Counted from the first letter of the stretch, positions 36,304 through 46,357 are shown. The stretch is 64,000 nt of DNA from Salinibacter pepae (GCF_947077775.1 NZ_CAMTTE010000001.1:3190501-3254500), one strand, 5' to 3'. Program-made: numbers and translations. Notes: generated by a model from the sequence alone, not told the origin.

Positions 36304-36603
36304 ATGAGCAAACGCGTACTGATTCGCCCCTACGTGACCGAAAAGACCACTCAGCAGATGCAGGAGGGCAAGTATTCCTTCATGTGCGGGCTCGACGCCA
36401 CGAAGACCGAAATTCGGAGGGCGGTGGAACACCGCTACGACGGCGTTGAGGTCGAGGACGTCCGGACCCAGGTCGTCCCGGGGAAGCGTCGTCGCCAGTT
36501 CCGTGACGGAAACATGATTGAGGGCCGGACCTCCGGCTTCAAGAAGGCCATCGTGGACCTGGACCCGGACGGGGAACAGATTGACTTCTTCGAGGGCATT
36601 TAG
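36304..36603 (+). CDS. rplW: 50S ribosomal protein L23
   Basis: A 99-residue protein with the IRPYVTEKTTQQM start and the VDVEDVRT-type (here VEVEDVRTQVVPGKRRR) core. It sits at the tunnel exit and binds trigger factor and SRP. The conserved glutamate of trigger-factor binding is likely within the EVEDV stretch. Spacing to rplB is 52 bases. Confidence 0.97.
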   Translation: MSKRVLIRPYVTEKTTQQMQEGKYSFMCGLDATKTEIRRAVEHRYDGVEVEDVRTQVVPGKRRRQFRDGNMIEGRTSGFKKAIVDLDPDGEQIDFFEGI

Positions 36604-36655
36604 GTGCCCTTGCCTAAGCCTGTACGACCCTTTGAACCGCTGACAACCCAGCGCC

Positions 36656-37507
36656 ATGTCGATTAAAAAGCGAAAGCCGACCATAAACAGCCAGCGCCAG
36701 TACTCGGTGGACGACAAGGAGGACATCACCACCACCGATCCGGAGCGCAGTCTGCTGGAGCCCCTCCCGAACAGTGGGGGCCGCAACAACCAGGGCCGCA
36801 TGACGATGCGCTACCGGGGGGGCGGCCATAAGCGCCGCTACCGCAAGATTGACTTCAAGCGGCGCAACAAAGACGGCATCCCGGCCACGGTGAAGACGAT
36901 TGAGTACGACCCGAACCGCTCGGCCCGCATTTCGCTGCTCGCCTACGCCGACGGGGAGAAGCGGTACATCATTACGCCCGACGGGCTGGAGGTGGGGGAT
37001 ACGGTCATGAACGGCCCGCAGGCACAGGCTGAGGTGGGCAACTGCCTTCCGCTGACCAGCATTCCGCTGGGAACGAAGGTTCACTGCGTCGAGATGACGC
37101 CGGAGAAGGGGGCTCAGATGGTTCGTGCCGCGGGCACGCACGCCCAACTTACCGCCCGCGAAGGCGACTACGCGACGCTTGAACTTCCGAGCGGGGAGAC
37201 GCGCCTCGTGCCCTCGAAGTGCCGGGCGACCGTCGGCACGACCAGCAACGTCGAGCACGAGAACGTGGTGCTCGGCAAGGCCGGTCGGAAGCGATGGCTC
37301 GGTCGTCGGCCCCGCACCCGCGGCGTGGCGATGAACCCGATCGACCACCCCATGGGCGGCGGTGAGGGCCTGAAGTCCGGCGGCCATCCCCGGTCCCGAG
37401 AGGGCGTGCCGGCGAAGGGGTACAAGACCCGCAAGCGCAACAAGGAATCAAACAAGTACATCATCCGGCGCCGCACGGAGTCGAAACAAGGAGCCGGGGG
37501 CCAGTAA
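36656..37507 (+). CDS. rplB: 50S ribosomal protein L2
   Basis: A 283-residue protein, slightly longer than the 273-280 usual because of an N-terminal insert. It has [15 protein letters not shown], the [21 protein letters not shown] stretch, and the C-terminal peptidyl-transferase-associated segment [17 protein letters not shown] with the essential histidine (NPIDHP, His229-equivalent). Normal S10-cluster position. Confidence 0.98.
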   Translation: MSIKKRKPTINSQRQYSVDDKEDITTTDPERSLLEPLPNSGGRNNQGRMTMRYRGGGHKRRYRKIDFKRRNKDGIPATVKTIEYDPNRSARISLLAYADGEKRYIITPDGLEVGDTVMNGPQAQAEVGNCLPLTSIPLGTKVHCVEMTPEKGAQMVRAAGTHAQLTAREGDYATLELPSGETRLVPSKCRATVGTTSNVEHENVVLGKAGRKRWLGRRPRTRGVAMNPIDHPMGGGEGLKSGGHPRSREGVPAKGYKTRKRNKESNKYIIRRRTESKQGAGGQ

Positions 37508-37582
37508 TCGTCCCGATCAGCCGGGGCCCTCGACCCCACCCGCGAGCCGCCTACACTTTCGGATTCAAACTTCCCCGACGAC

Positions 37583-37876
37583 ATGCCTCGCTCTCTACGC
37601 AAAGGCCCGTACGTATACTACAAGCTGCAGCGCAAGGTCGACGCGCTCAACGAGTCCGACGAAAAGAAGGTCATCAAGACCTGGAGCCGCGATTCGATTA
37701 TTACGCCGGACTTCGTCGGCCACACGTTTGCCGTTCACAACGGACACCAGTTTATCCCGGTGTACGTGACGGAGAACATGGTGGGGCACAAGCTCGGCGA
37801 GTTCGCCCCGACGCGTACATTCACGGAGCACTCGCAGGCAAAGGTGGACCAACGGATCCGCAAGCCGGGACAGTAG
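37583..37876 (+). CDS. rpsS: 30S ribosomal protein S19
   Basis: A 97-residue protein of the 30S head: [11 protein letters not shown] start, the [22 protein letters not shown] core and the [13 protein letters not shown] end. The C-terminal tail ends at IRKPGQ. Standard order rplB-rpsS-rplV. Confidence 0.97.
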   Translation: MPRSLRKGPYVYYKLQRKVDALNESDEKKVIKTWSRDSIITPDFVGHTFAVHNGHQFIPVYVTENMVGHKLGEFAPTRTFTEHSQAKVDQRIRKPGQ

Positions 37877-37964
37877 TGCCCGGTTGACGGCGCCGGCTGG
37901 ACCCCAGTGAGCGCCCATCCCTGCTCCGCGACCCTGATTTTCCCCGCAAACCGCACGACGAGAC

Positions 37965-38330
37965 ATGCAAGCACGAGCCGTCCGCAGGCACATTCGGAGC
38001 TCTCCCCTCAAGATGCGTCGCGTCATCAACCTGGTGCGCGATCGGAGTGTGCCCGAGGCCGTTGCGATTCTGGACTACATGCCGCAGAAGGTGACCGGCG
38101 TCGTGGAGAAGACGATCCGTTCCGCCGTCTACAACCTGATGGACCAGCACGACGAGCGCTTCGACGAAGGGGCCTTGAAGCTCAAGGAGATTCGGGCCGA
38201 CGAGGGCCCGACGTTCCAGCGCCACCAGGCGCGCGCCCGAGGCCGTGCGGCGCCCATTCGCAAGCGCACGACCCACCTGAAGGTGGTCGTGGCGGTCGAG
38301 GAGGAGGACCCCGAAGAGGCGGCCGCGTAG
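37965..38330 (+). CDS. rplV: 50S ribosomal protein L22
   Basis: A 121-residue protein starting with ATG 37965 (MQARAVRRHIRSSPLKMR). The tunnel-lining beta-hairpin (GPTFQRHQARARGRAAPIRKRTTHLKVVV) is present, without the MKR deletion linked to macrolide resistance discernible at this level. The C-terminus is an acidic EEEDPEEAAA extension, a halophile feature. Confidence 0.97.
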   Translation: MQARAVRRHIRSSPLKMRRVINLVRDRSVPEAVAILDYMPQKVTGVVEKTIRSAVYNLMDQHDERFDEGALKLKEIRADEGPTFQRHQARARGRAAPIRKRTTHLKVVVAVEEEDPEEAAA

Positions 38331-38391
38331 CCTGCATGCCGTTTTCGACATCACACGTTGCTCTCTGAACTAATACACGAGGTACACACCC

Positions 38392-39102
38392 GTGGGCCAG
38401 AAAACACACCCCATAGGCTTTCGCCTCGGCGCCATCCGGGGTTGGGACTCCAACTGGTACTCCGAGACCAACTTCCAGGACAAACTCGTCGAGGACGAGG
38501 AACTGCGCCGCTACCTGCACACGCGCCTCAAGCGCGCCGGCCTGAGCCGGGCCGTGATTGAGCGCACGCCGGAACGGGTCATCCTGACCCTCCACACGAG
38601 CCGTCCGGGCGTCGTGATTGGCCGGGGCGGGTCCGAGGTTGAGAAGCTGAAGGGAGAGCTCGAGACCCTTACGGGCAAGGACATTCAGATTAACATCAGC
38701 GAGATCAAGCGTCCGGAGCTCGACGCTACGCTCGTGGCGAAAAACATCGTGCAGCAGCTGGAGGGGCGAATCTCCTTCCGGCGGGCCATGAAGCAGGCCA
38801 TGCAGGCCGCCATGCGCATGGGGGCCGAAGGGGTGCGCATCCGTGCCGCCGGGCGTCTGGGCGGGGCCGAGATGGGGCGCACCGAGGAGTACATGGAGGG
38901 CCGGGTGCCGCTCCACACGATTCGTGCAGACATTGACTTCGCCCAGGAGACCGCTCTTACAATCTACGGCACAATCGGCGTCAAGGTCTGGATTCACCGC
39001 GGCGAGATCCTCGGCAAGCCGGACCTGAGCCCGAACGTGCAGGCGCAACAGCGCAAGATGAAAGAGTCGCCCCAGCAGCGTCGCCAGCGCCGCGGGGGGT
39101 GA
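38392..39102 (+). CDS. rpsC: 30S ribosomal protein S3
   Basis: A 236-residue protein starting at GTG 38392 ([20 protein letters not shown]). It contains the KH domain ([18 protein letters not shown]) and the C-terminal domain with the [15 protein letters not shown] and [27 protein letters not shown] segments, part of the mRNA entry helicase. The tail is short and ends QRRRQRRGG-like (RRQRRGG). Confidence 0.97.
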   Translation: MGQKTHPIGFRLGAIRGWDSNWYSETNFQDKLVEDEELRRYLHTRLKRAGLSRAVIERTPERVILTLHTSRPGVVIGRGGSEVEKLKGELETLTGKDIQINISEIKRPELDATLVAKNIVQQLEGRISFRRAMKQAMQAAMRMGAEGVRIRAAGRLGGAEMGRTEEYMEGRVPLHTIRADIDFAQETALTIYGTIGVKVWIHRGEILGKPDLSPNVQAQQRKMKESPQQRRQRRGG

Positions 39103-39162
39103 CCTCCTGCGTCGGCGGCCCACCCTCTTTAAACCGATCACACGCACCTGCCTTTACGACCC

Positions 39163-39600
39163 ATGCTAGAGCCCAAAGACACAAAGCACCGCAAGGTCCA
39201 GCGCAACCAGGGCCTGAAGCGGAACAAGTACGCCGTGAAAGGCACCCGTCTCAGCTTTGGCGACTACGGCCTGAAGTCCCTCGAGGAGGGCGAGGTCAAC
39301 AGCCGCCAACTTGAGGCGGCCCGGGTGGCGATCAACCGCTACCTGAAGCGGGACGGAAAGGTGTGGATCCGCGTGTTTCCGGACAAGCCCAAGACGAAGA
39401 CCCCGGCGGAGACGCGGATGGGGAAGGGCAAGGGGGAGCCCGAGCACTTCGTCGCGCCGGTGCAGCCGGGCAACGTCATCTTTGAGGTGGGCGGCGGTGC
39501 CGACGAAGAATCGGCACGAGAGGCCCTGCGCCTGGGCAAGCACAAGCTGCCGCTCAAAACAAAATTTGTGGTCCGTCCGGGCTCACGGGCCGAGGAGTAG
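39163..39600 (+). CDS. rplP: 50S ribosomal protein L16
   Basis: A 145-residue protein with the [14 protein letters not shown] start, the [29 protein letters not shown] core and the [18 protein letters not shown] loop near the A/P sites. It is the bacterial homologue of eukaryotic uL16 and has the usual 136-145 residue range. 60 bases after rpsC. Confidence 0.98.
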   Translation: MLEPKDTKHRKVQRNQGLKRNKYAVKGTRLSFGDYGLKSLEEGEVNSRQLEAARVAINRYLKRDGKVWIRVFPDKPKTKTPAETRMGKGKGEPEHFVAPVQPGNVIFEVGGGADEESAREALRLGKHKLPLKTKFVVRPGSRAEE

Positions 39601-39647
39601 GTTCGTGTGTGCGTGTTCGGGCCCGTTCACCCAAGCCATTTAGACTG

Positions 39648-39857
39648 ATGGATGCCGACCAGATTCGAGACCTCAGCATCGCGGAAATTGAGACGCGGAT
39701 TGACGAGGAGGAGGAAGAGCTGGAAGAGCTTCAATTCCAGCACGCCATCCGGGGACGCCTAGAGAACCCGATGCTCCTTCGGACCAAGCGCCGTCTCATC
39801 GCCCGCCTGAAAACGATTCGCAACGAAAAGCAGGCCGTTGAGGAGGAGCCCGCATAG
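39648..39857 (+). CDS. rpmC: 50S ribosomal protein L29
   Basis: A 69-residue helical protein from ATG 39648; an in-frame ATG at 39609 would add 13 basic residues that do not fit the family. It has the RDLSIAEIETRI helix and the RLENPMLLRTKRRLIARLKTI core next to the tunnel exit. The central loop is Glu-rich (DEEEEELEELQ). Confidence 0.95.
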   Translation: MDADQIRDLSIAEIETRIDEEEEELEELQFQHAIRGRLENPMLLRTKRRLIARLKTIRNEKQAVEEEPA

Positions 39858-39917
39858 CCGTTTCCGCCGCGCCCGCCGATGCACCCACTCAGACGATCAC
39901 ATTGCCGATAGGGTATT

Positions 39918-40226
39918 ATGGAGCAGACTGAAGAGCATACCGACACGCACACGGACGAGCAGGACGAAGCCGTCGACCGAAACGACCGCAAGGAGCGCAT
40001 TGGGGTCGTCGAGTCGGCCAAGATGGACAAGACCATCACCGTGTCCGTCCGTCGCCAGATGAAGCATCCGATGTACGGGAAGTACCTGGAACGGTCCTCC
40101 ACGTTCATGGCCCACGACGAAGACGACGCGGCCAACGAAGGGGACACGGTCCGGATTATGGAGACGCGTCCCATTAGCAAGAACAAGCGATGGCGACTTG
40201 TTGAGATCATTGAGCGGGCCAAGTAA
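39918..40226 (+). CDS. rpsQ: 30S ribosomal protein S17 with acidic N-terminal extension
   Basis: A 102-residue protein. The first about 25 residues (rich in Glu, Asp, Thr and His) precede the normal S17 OB-fold, which starts at [17 protein letters not shown] and includes [23 protein letters not shown] and [18 protein letters not shown]. The typical S17 is 80-90 residues, so the extension is specific to this lineage and probably a salt adaptation. Confidence 0.96.
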   Translation: MEQTEEHTDTHTDEQDEAVDRNDRKERIGVVESAKMDKTITVSVRRQMKHPMYGKYLERSSTFMAHDEDDAANEGDTVRIMETRPISKNKRWRLVEIIERAK

Positions 40227-40310
40227 CGGACGCATCCTTCAGCGGCGGCCCGGACCCCTCCGGCCCCCATGTGGCCTTTTTACTTCGAACACTGAACCTG
40301 GACGACACCC

Positions 40311-40679
40311 ATGATTCAACAAGAGACGCGACTCAACGTGGCCGACAACAGCGGGGCCAAGGAAGCACAGTGCATCCGTGTGCTCGGCAGTAGTGGACGC
40401 CGCTACGCCGGCATCGGGGATCAGATTGTGGTTTCCGTCAAGTCGGCCATTCCGAGCGGAGAGATCAACAAGGGCGACGTGAGCCGGGCCGTCGTGGTAC
40501 GGACCGCCAAGGAGACGCGCCGCGAAGACGGCACCTACATCCGCTTCGACGAGAACGCGGCCGTGCTCATTAACCAGGAGGAGGAGCCGGTCGGGACGCG
40601 CGTCTTTGGGCCTGTGGCGCGGGAGGTCCGCGAGAAGCAGTTCATGCGCATCGTATCCCTTGCTCCCGAGGTGCTGTAG
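40311..40679 (+). CDS. rplN: 50S ribosomal protein L14
   Basis: A 122-residue protein: [18 protein letters not shown] start, [27 protein letters not shown] core, and [28 protein letters not shown] end. It contacts the 30S at bridges and is the binding site of the silencing factor RsfS. First gene of the spc cluster, 84 bases after rpsQ. Confidence 0.98.
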   Translation: MIQQETRLNVADNSGAKEAQCIRVLGSSGRRYAGIGDQIVVSVKSAIPSGEINKGDVSRAVVVRTAKETRREDGTYIRFDENAAVLINQEEEPVGTRVFGPVAREVREKQFMRIVSLAPEVL

Positions 40680-40732
40680 CTCCGTCGGGTCATCCCGGTT
40701 GCACTAGCGAACCAACATCTACCGCGAAGCCC

Positions 40733-41104
40733 ATGGCTCAGAACAAGTTACACGTTAAGCAGGGCGATATGGTCATGCTTAACAAGACCATCACGTCCGC
40801 CAAATCCGCCGGCGAGGACCGAGAAGCCGGGTATGTGGGAAAGGTTCTGAAGGTGTTTCCCGACGAGCAGCGCGTGATTGTGGAGGGCGTCAACGTGCGC
40901 GTCTTCCACGAGAAGCCGAGCCGCTCCAACCGAGAGGGGGGACGAACTGAGCGGGAGGCGCCCATTCACGTTTCCAACGTCAACCCGATTGACAGCAACG
41001 GCGAGGCCACGCGGATTGGCCGAAAGAAGGTGGAGGATCCGGACACCGGCCGGTCCCGCTGGGTGCGGTACGCCAAGACGACTGGGGAGGAACTCGACGA
41101 CTAG
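40733..41104 (+). CDS. rplX: 50S ribosomal protein L24
   Basis: A 123-residue protein, longer than the usual 100-110, with a KOW motif ([14 protein letters not shown] to [23 protein letters not shown]) and the HVSNVNPID segment. The C-terminal part ([23 protein letters not shown]) is an acidic extension. It is an early assembly initiator near the tunnel exit. A 133-base gap to rplE is wider than most in this cluster and shows no gene. Confidence 0.96.
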   Translation: MAQNKLHVKQGDMVMLNKTITSAKSAGEDREAGYVGKVLKVFPDEQRVIVEGVNVRVFHEKPSRSNREGGRTEREAPIHVSNVNPIDSNGEATRIGRKKVEDPDTGRSRWVRYAKTTGEELDD

Positions 41105-41237
41105 TTTGGGGCGACGCGCGGCATGAATCGCCCGTGCAACAGGAACCCCGCTCGTGCATCATCGATTTTCAACGTCTGCGGCCGCCGAGTTATTCTGGAG
41201 GCCGCGGCGCAACTTCCGAGCTTTGACCCTTTGAGCT

Positions 41238-41813
41238 ATGGCCGACGTTCCGCGACTTCAGAAGCAATACCAGGACGAGGTTCGTCCCTCGCTGACGGAC
41301 CAGTTTGGGTACGAGAACCCGATGGAGGTGCCCCGCCTCGAGAAAATCTGCGTCAACCGAGGGGTCGGGGAGGTTTCGGAGAACCAGAAGGCCCTTGACC
41401 AGGCCGTGGAGGAGATGCGGAAGATCACGGGCCAGCACCCGACCATTCGGCGCGCGAAGCGAAGCATCGCGAGCTTCGACGTGCGGGAGGGAATGCCTGT
41501 CGGCGTGAAGGTGACCCTCCGGGAGGCTCGGATGTACGAGTTTTTCGACCGGCTCGTCACGCTCGCCCTGCCCAACATTCGAGACTTTGGGGGCGTGCCC
41601 GACCGCAGTTTCGACGGCCATGGCAACTACACACTTGGCATCGACGAGCAGATCATCTTCCCCGAGATCGACGTGGACAACGTCGACCGCATTGACGGCA
41701 TGGACATCACGTTTGTGACCGACGCGGAAACCGACGAGGAGTCCTACGCCCTCCTCAAGGGGCTGGGCATGCCGTTCGTCCGGCGTGGAGACGAAGAGCC
41801 AGCCGAGGCGTAG
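41238..41813 (+). CDS. rplE: 50S ribosomal protein L5
   Basis: A 191-residue 5S rRNA-binding protein: [15 protein letters not shown] start, then [50 protein letters not shown], and the [12 protein letters not shown] and [20 protein letters not shown] segments. The C-terminal tail is slightly longer and acidic. The ATG at 41238 follows a leader without SD. Confidence 0.98.
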   Translation: MADVPRLQKQYQDEVRPSLTDQFGYENPMEVPRLEKICVNRGVGEVSENQKALDQAVEEMRKITGQHPTIRRAKRSIASFDVREGMPVGVKVTLREARMYEFFDRLVTLALPNIRDFGGVPDRSFDGHGNYTLGIDEQIIFPEIDVDNVDRIDGMDITFVTDAETDEESYALLKGLGMPFVRRGDEEPAEA

Positions 41814-41887
41814 TGACGACTGGCGTTCTGGCGACGCCTCCCGTGCGCGCTTAGATCTACACAGGACAGATTCTACACACCGACGAT

Positions 41888-42157
41888 ATGGCCAAGAAAA
41901 GCTGGATTGCCCGTGAAGAGAAGCGGGAACGACTCTACGAGAAACACAAGGAGGAGCGGCGGCGGCTCAAAGAGGAGGAAAAGTGGGTCGAGCTGCAGAA
42001 GCTTCCCCGAGACTCCAGTCCCGTTCGCCAGAACAACCGGTGCAAGCTATGCGGCCGGCAGCGCGGGTATCTCCGCAAGTTTGGCGTCTGCCGAATCTGC
42101 TTCCGCGAGCTTGCCCTCGAAGGCAAGATTCCGGGCATCCGGAAATCGAGCTGGTAG
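41888..42157 (+). CDS. rpsN: 30S ribosomal protein S14 with zinc-ribbon cysteines
   Basis: An 89-residue protein, the length of the long C-minus form, but with Cys52, Cys55, Cys68 and Cys71 in the C-x2-C-x12-C-x2-C arrangement of the short zinc-binding C-plus form. It is highly basic with an unusual Glu/Lys/Arg-rich N-terminal half ([24 protein letters not shown]), and ends GIRKSSW as usual. S14 is placed in the 30S head. The combination of long length and intact zinc motif is uncommon and is noted separately. Confidence 0.97.
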   Translation: MAKKSWIAREEKRERLYEKHKEERRRLKEEEKWVELQKLPRDSSPVRQNNRCKLCGRQRGYLRKFGVCRICFRELALEGKIPGIRKSSW

Positions 42158-42250
42158 CCGCTGCGCCCCGGCGGTTGCGAGCACAGCCAGAGCGGCCCCC
42201 TCCCTCTTGGCCCCCGAGTCCCCTTCCGAACCGACGATTCGACGCCCGAA

Positions 42251-42652
42251 ATGAGTGGTATTTCCGACCCCGTCTCGAACTACATGGCTCAACTCCGCAA
42301 TGCGCAGGAGGCGGAGCAGACCTATGTGGACATCCCCGCCTCCAAGCTGAAGCGGGCCATGACCCAGATTCTCCTCGAAAAGGGGTACATTAAGAACTTC
42401 GTCAACATCGACGATGAGAAGCAGGGCCTCCTCCGGGTCTACCTGAAGTATGACGAGTACGACCAGCCGGCCATCCGGATGCTGGAGCGGGTCTCGCGTC
42501 CGGGACGCCGCGAATATGCGGACTCGGACAACCTGCCGGAAGTGAAAAACGGCCTCGGCATCGTCATTTTGTCGACGTCCCGGGGCGTGATGAGCGACAA
42601 GGAAGCCCGCCGGTTTGGGGTGGGCGGCGAAGTGCTGGCCAAGGTCTTTTAA
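42251..42652 (+). CDS. rpsH: 30S ribosomal protein S8
   Basis: A 133-residue protein that binds the 16S central domain. It has the SDPVSNYMAQLRNA start, KLKRAMTQILLEKGYI, and the C-terminal NGLGIVILSTSRGVMSDKEARRFGVGGEVLAKVF. In E. coli it represses the spc operon. The middle is acidic. 93 bases after rpsN. Confidence 0.98.
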   Translation: MSGISDPVSNYMAQLRNAQEAEQTYVDIPASKLKRAMTQILLEKGYIKNFVNIDDEKQGLLRVYLKYDEYDQPAIRMLERVSRPGRREYADSDNLPEVKNGLGIVILSTSRGVMSDKEARRFGVGGEVLAKVF

Positions 42653-42719
42653 CCACGCCCCTGCACTCACGGGCGTGCCTGCCCGCCAACTCCGTTGCAC
42701 GAGACGAACGATTGAATCC

Positions 42720-43274
42720 ATGGCTCGAATAGGAGACAACCCGATCCCGTTCGGTGACGACGTCACCGTGTCGGTCGACGATCACAACGTAGTGACGATC
42801 GAAGGGCCGAAGGGGACCCTCACGGAGCAGATTGACCCGGAGATGACCCTAGAAGTTGCCGACGACCACGTGGTCGTCCGGCGCCCGACCAACCAGAAGC
42901 GGCACCGCTCGCTGCATGGCCTCAGTCGGTCCCTCATCGTAAACATGGTCGAGGGGGTTACGGAGGGCTACAAGAAAGAGCTGAAGATCATTGGGGTGGG
43001 CTACCGGGCCCAGATGTCCGACGAGACCCTTGAGATCGCCCTCGGCTATTCGCACCCGATCTACTTCCTGCCGCCGAGTGATGTCGCGGTGTCGGTGGAT
43101 GCGGACCGGGGCCAGGACGACATCATCATCGTGGAGGGCATCGACAAGGAATTGGTGGGACAGGTTGCGGCGAAAATTCGCAGCCTCCGTCCCCCGGAGC
43201 CGTACAAAGGAAAAGGGGTGCGGTACGTGGACGAGCACGTGCCCCTCAAGGCCGGCAAGACGGCGGCTCGCTAG
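42720..43274 (+). CDS. rplF: 50S ribosomal protein L6
   Basis: A 184-residue protein from ATG 42720 (MARIGDNPIPFGDDV); the longer open frame upstream is not family-like. Two related alpha/beta domains are seen: GPKGTLTEQIDPEM to RHRSLHGLSRSLIVNMVEGVTEGYKKELKIIGVGYRAQ, and GYSHPIYF to IEGIDKELVGQVAAKIRSLRPPEPYKGKGVRY. It sits near the GTPase-associated centre. Confidence 0.97.
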   Translation: MARIGDNPIPFGDDVTVSVDDHNVVTIEGPKGTLTEQIDPEMTLEVADDHVVVRRPTNQKRHRSLHGLSRSLIVNMVEGVTEGYKKELKIIGVGYRAQMSDETLEIALGYSHPIYFLPPSDVAVSVDADRGQDDIIIVEGIDKELVGQVAAKIRSLRPPEPYKGKGVRYVDEHVPLKAGKTAAR

Positions 43275-43349
43275 TCCCTTCTCTTCGGTCGTGCCCCGCA
43301 TTGCGGGGCCGGCTTGCTTCCATCGAACGACCACGACGACACAGCGGTT

Positions 43350-43709
43350 ATGCCAAAGGGTAAAAAAGAAAAGGTCGAACGCCGACAGCGAATTCACGAC
43401 AGCATTCGGGAGTCCATGTTTGGGACCTCGGTGCGTCCCCGCCTGTCGGTCTACCGGTCCAACGAGCACATCTACGCCCAGCTGGTTGACGACATGGAGG
43501 GGCATACGCTCACCTCCGCGTCGAGCCTGGCGGACGACGTAGGGGGGGAGACCCCGACGGAGGAAAGCCGGTCGGTGGGCGAACTGCTCGCCGAGCGGGC
43601 CGAAGAGGCAGGCATCGACAAGGCGGTCTTCGACCGAGGGGGGTACAAGTATCAGGGACGCGTTCGGGCCTTGGCGGAGGGCGCCCGTGACGGCGGCCTT
43701 CAGCTGTAG
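43350..43709 (+). CDS. rplR: 50S ribosomal protein L18
   Basis: A 119-residue 5S rRNA-binding protein from ATG 43350 ([20 protein letters not shown]). Conserved features are [24 protein letters not shown] and the C-terminal [29 protein letters not shown]. The central insert ([31 protein letters not shown]) is acidic. Confidence 0.96.
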   Translation: MPKGKKEKVERRQRIHDSIRESMFGTSVRPRLSVYRSNEHIYAQLVDDMEGHTLTSASSLADDVGGETPTEESRSVGELLAERAEEAGIDKAVFDRGGYKYQGRVRALAEGARDGGLQL

Positions 43710-43759
43710 TCCCCCGACGATCGTAGCAACTATCCTCGCACGGAGCACCACGTACAGAC

Positions 43760-44287
43760 ATGGCGGATCGAAAAGAACAGAAGCGCGTCAACGCCGAGAA
43801 GCGGCAGGAAAACTGGGTGGATCGACTTGTGTCGGTCAACCGGGTCTCGAAGGTCGTGAAGGGCGGGCGTCGATTTTCCTTTAACACCGTCGTGGTCGTC
43901 GGAAACGAGGACGGCCTCGTCGGCACGGGCCTGGGCAAGGCCAACGAGGTCTCGAGTGCCATTTCGAAGGGAGCGGACGACGCGAAGAAAAACGTCATCC
44001 GCGTCCCGATGCGCGACGGCACGATTCCCCATAAGGTGGTGGGGAAGCAGGACGCCGGAAAGGTTCTCCTGAAGCCGGCCTCGCCGGGAACCGGAGTAAT
44101 TGCGGGCGGAGGCGTCCGGGCCGTGCTTGAGTGTGCCGGGTACCGAAACGTGCTTACGAAATCGCTCGGCACGTCCAACCCGCACAACCAGGTCAAGGCG
44201 ACGATCAACGCCCTCGCGGAGACCGAGGATGCCCTGGAGGTGGCCCGGCGACGGGACATCCCCCTCGAAAAGGTGTTCAACGGGTAG
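43760..44287 (+). CDS. rpsE: 30S ribosomal protein S5
   Basis: A 175-residue protein. The double-stranded RNA-binding-like N-domain ([28 protein letters not shown]) and the fidelity region [28 protein letters not shown] are present, with [16 protein letters not shown] after it. Basic Gly/Arg loop at KGGRRF corresponds to the spectinomycin site region. 50 bases after rplR. Confidence 0.98.
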   Translation: MADRKEQKRVNAEKRQENWVDRLVSVNRVSKVVKGGRRFSFNTVVVVGNEDGLVGTGLGKANEVSSAISKGADDAKKNVIRVPMRDGTIPHKVVGKQDAGKVLLKPASPGTGVIAGGGVRAVLECAGYRNVLTKSLGTSNPHNQVKATINALAETEDALEVARRRDIPLEKVFNG

Positions 44288-44426
44288 TGGGTGGGGCCCG
44301 ACGCAACCCTCGGGGGGCGACCGGTCTCAACTTGCACCCCGGTGGGCCCGGCGCCCGGAGATAAGCACCGCACGCGCACGTCACTGCGCACGTCATTTGA
44401 GTTACCACAAGGACGGACGGATCGAC
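44288..44426. other. Gap where rpmD (L30) is expected
   Basis: 139 bases separate rpsE and rplO, where rpmD (about 60 codons) usually lies. I find no L30-like reading frame on either strand; the sequence is GC-rich with short inverted runs (GGGCCCG near 44295 and 44343-44352). The gene appears lost from this site. Confidence 0.7.
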
Positions 44427-44897
44427 ATGGATTTGAGTAATCTGAAGCCGGCAGAAGGGGCGACCCAAGCGGGACAGCGCCTCGGACGAGGCGAGGGCTC
44501 CGGGCGGGGCGGCCACAGCTCGACCCGCGGAACCAAGGGGCAGAGCAGCCGATCGGGGGCAGGGACGCGCCCGATCTGGTTTGAGGGGGGACAGACGCCG
44601 CTCTTTCAGCGGGTCCCGAAGCACGGGTTCAACAACGCCCCTTTTCGCACCGACTACGCCATTGCGAACGTCAAGCGCCTGCAACGGCTGTTGGACGAAG
44701 AGGTCCTGGACGGGGACGATCCCGTCACGCCGGAGGTGCTCGCGGACCTTGGAGTGGTCCGAACCGCCAACCGGGTCAAGATTCTGGGCGACGGCGACCT
44801 GTTCGATGCGCTTGAGGTCAAGGCGCACGCCTTCAGTGAATCGGCCCGACAAAAGATCAAGCAGGCGGGCGGTTCAGTAACGGTTGTCGACCAGTGA
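44427..44897 (+). CDS. rplO: 50S ribosomal protein L15
   Basis: A 156-residue protein from ATG 44427: MDLSNLKPAEGATQAGQRLGRGEGSGRGGHSSTRGTKGQ-type start with the Gly/Arg-rich extended tail, then the PLFQRVPKHGFNN core and the globular C-domain with GDGDLFDALEVKAHAFSESARQKI. Late-assembly protein, typical position before secY. Confidence 0.98.
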   Translation: MDLSNLKPAEGATQAGQRLGRGEGSGRGGHSSTRGTKGQSSRSGAGTRPIWFEGGQTPLFQRVPKHGFNNAPFRTDYAIANVKRLQRLLDEEVLDGDDPVTPEVLADLGVVRTANRVKILGDGDLFDALEVKAHAFSESARQKIKQAGGSVTVVDQ

Positions 44898-44953
44898 GCT
44901 GGTTGGCGTCGGGCCCCTCTTCCCCGTGGCTTACGCATCAACGAGGCTGACTC

Positions 44954-46285
44954 ATGGCTGGCTTTGCCGAAAGCATCCGCAACATCTGGAGTGTGCAGGA
45001 GCTCCGGGAGCGCATTCTGTACACGCTCGGCATCCTCCTCATCTACCGGCTGGGCACGCATGTGACCCTCCCCGGGGTGGATGCGGCCGCCCTCGCGCAG
45101 GTGCGGGCCCAAGAAGGAGGCGGGGGCCTCTTCGGCTTCCTCGACATGTTCGTCGGGGGCGCGTTCAAGCAGGCTGGCATTTTCGCATTGGGCATCATGC
45201 CCTACATCACGGCGTCCATCATCATTCAGCTGATGGGGGCCGTCGTCCCGTACTTCCAAAAGCTACAGCGGGAGGGCGAAGAGGGGCGACGACGGATTAC
45301 GCAGCTCACCCGATACGGGACGATCGGCATCACGGCCTTGCAGTCGATTGGGTACTCGATCAACCTCTTGGCGGGGGCCACCGGGCGGGCCGTCGTGATC
45401 AACTCGACCCTGTTCACCATCACGACGGTCGTGGTGTTGACCAGTGGGACGGCGTTTGTGATGTGGCTCGGGGAGCGCATCAGCGAAGACGGCATCGGGA
45501 ACGGCATCTCGCTGATCATCACGATTGGCATCATCGCGTTCCTGCCCCAGGCTCTCTACAACGAAATCGGCCTAATTGGCGACAACTTCTTCATCCTGCT
45601 CGTTGAGATCGGGGTCTGGGTGCTCGTGGCGGGGGCGGTGGTCCTGGTGTCTCAGGGCATGCGCCGGATACCGGTGCAGTACGCCAAGCGCGTGGTGGGG
45701 AAGAAGGTGCAGGGCGGAACGACCCAGTACCTTCCCCTTCGGGTGAACGCGGCGGGCGTGATGCCGATCATCTTCGCACAGTCGATCATGTTCATCCCGT
45801 CAACGATCGCGTCGTTCTTCCCGAACAATGCGACGATGCAGCGGGTCGGCGGCTGGTTCTCGGACATTAGCAGCATGAGCTACTCGGCGGTTTTCTTCGT
45901 GGTGGTCGTGTTCTTCACGTACTTCTACACCGCGATCACGGTGAACCCGCAGGAGATGGCCGACACCATGAAGCGGCAGGGCGGGTTTATTCCGGGCATC
46001 CGGCCCGGCAAGCAGACCAGTGAGTTTATCGACACTGTTCTGACGCGGATCACGCTCCCGGGCTCTATATTCCTTGGCCTCGTGGCCATCTTCCCGGCTT
46101 TTGCGATGCAGGCGGGGGTATCGCAAGGATTCGCGATGTTTTACGGGGGGACGAGTTTGCTCATTCTCGTGCAGGTGACCCTTGATACCCTGCAACAGAT
46201 CGAAAGCCACCTGCTCATGCGCCACTACGACGGCTTTATGAAAAGTGGCAAGATGCGCAGCCCCCGGCAGGGCGGGGGCCTCTAG
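44954..46285 (+). CDS. secY: Preprotein translocase subunit SecY
   Basis: A 443-residue channel protein with ten membrane helices. Helix 1 begins LRERILYTLGILLIYRLGTHVTLPG; a plug-like stretch follows at GGLFGFLDMFVGGAFKQAGIFALGIMPYITASIIIQL; the cytoplasmic loops with QSQGMRRIPVQYAKRV (here SQGMRRIPVQYAKRVVGKK) bind SecA and ribosome. It forms SecYEG for export and insertion. Located 56 bases after rplO in the spc cluster, as usual. Confidence 0.98.
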   Translation: MAGFAESIRNIWSVQELRERILYTLGILLIYRLGTHVTLPGVDAAALAQVRAQEGGGGLFGFLDMFVGGAFKQAGIFALGIMPYITASIIIQLMGAVVPYFQKLQREGEEGRRRITQLTRYGTIGITALQSIGYSINLLAGATGRAVVINSTLFTITTVVVLTSGTAFVMWLGERISEDGIGNGISLIITIGIIAFLPQALYNEIGLIGDNFFILLVEIGVWVLVAGAVVLVSQGMRRIPVQYAKRVVGKKVQGGTTQYLPLRVNAAGVMPIIFAQSIMFIPSTIASFFPNNATMQRVGGWFSDISSMSYSAVFFVVVVFFTYFYTAITVNPQEMADTMKRQGGFIPGIRPGKQTSEFIDTVLTRITLPGSIFLGLVAIFPAFAMQAGVSQGFAMFYGGTSLLILVQVTLDTLQQIESHLLMRHYDGFMKSGKMRSPRQGGGL

Positions 46286-46357
46286 GCCCTTTGCGACTGA
46301 ACGAGCTTTTTCATGCGGTGGTTGTCCCGCCTCTGGAACCGAACCTTCGGAGCTTCT

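Noticed and set aside
44288-44426. A divergent rpmD hidden between rpsE and rplO
   Set aside because: No frame of about 55-60 codons with L30-like sequence on the plus strand.
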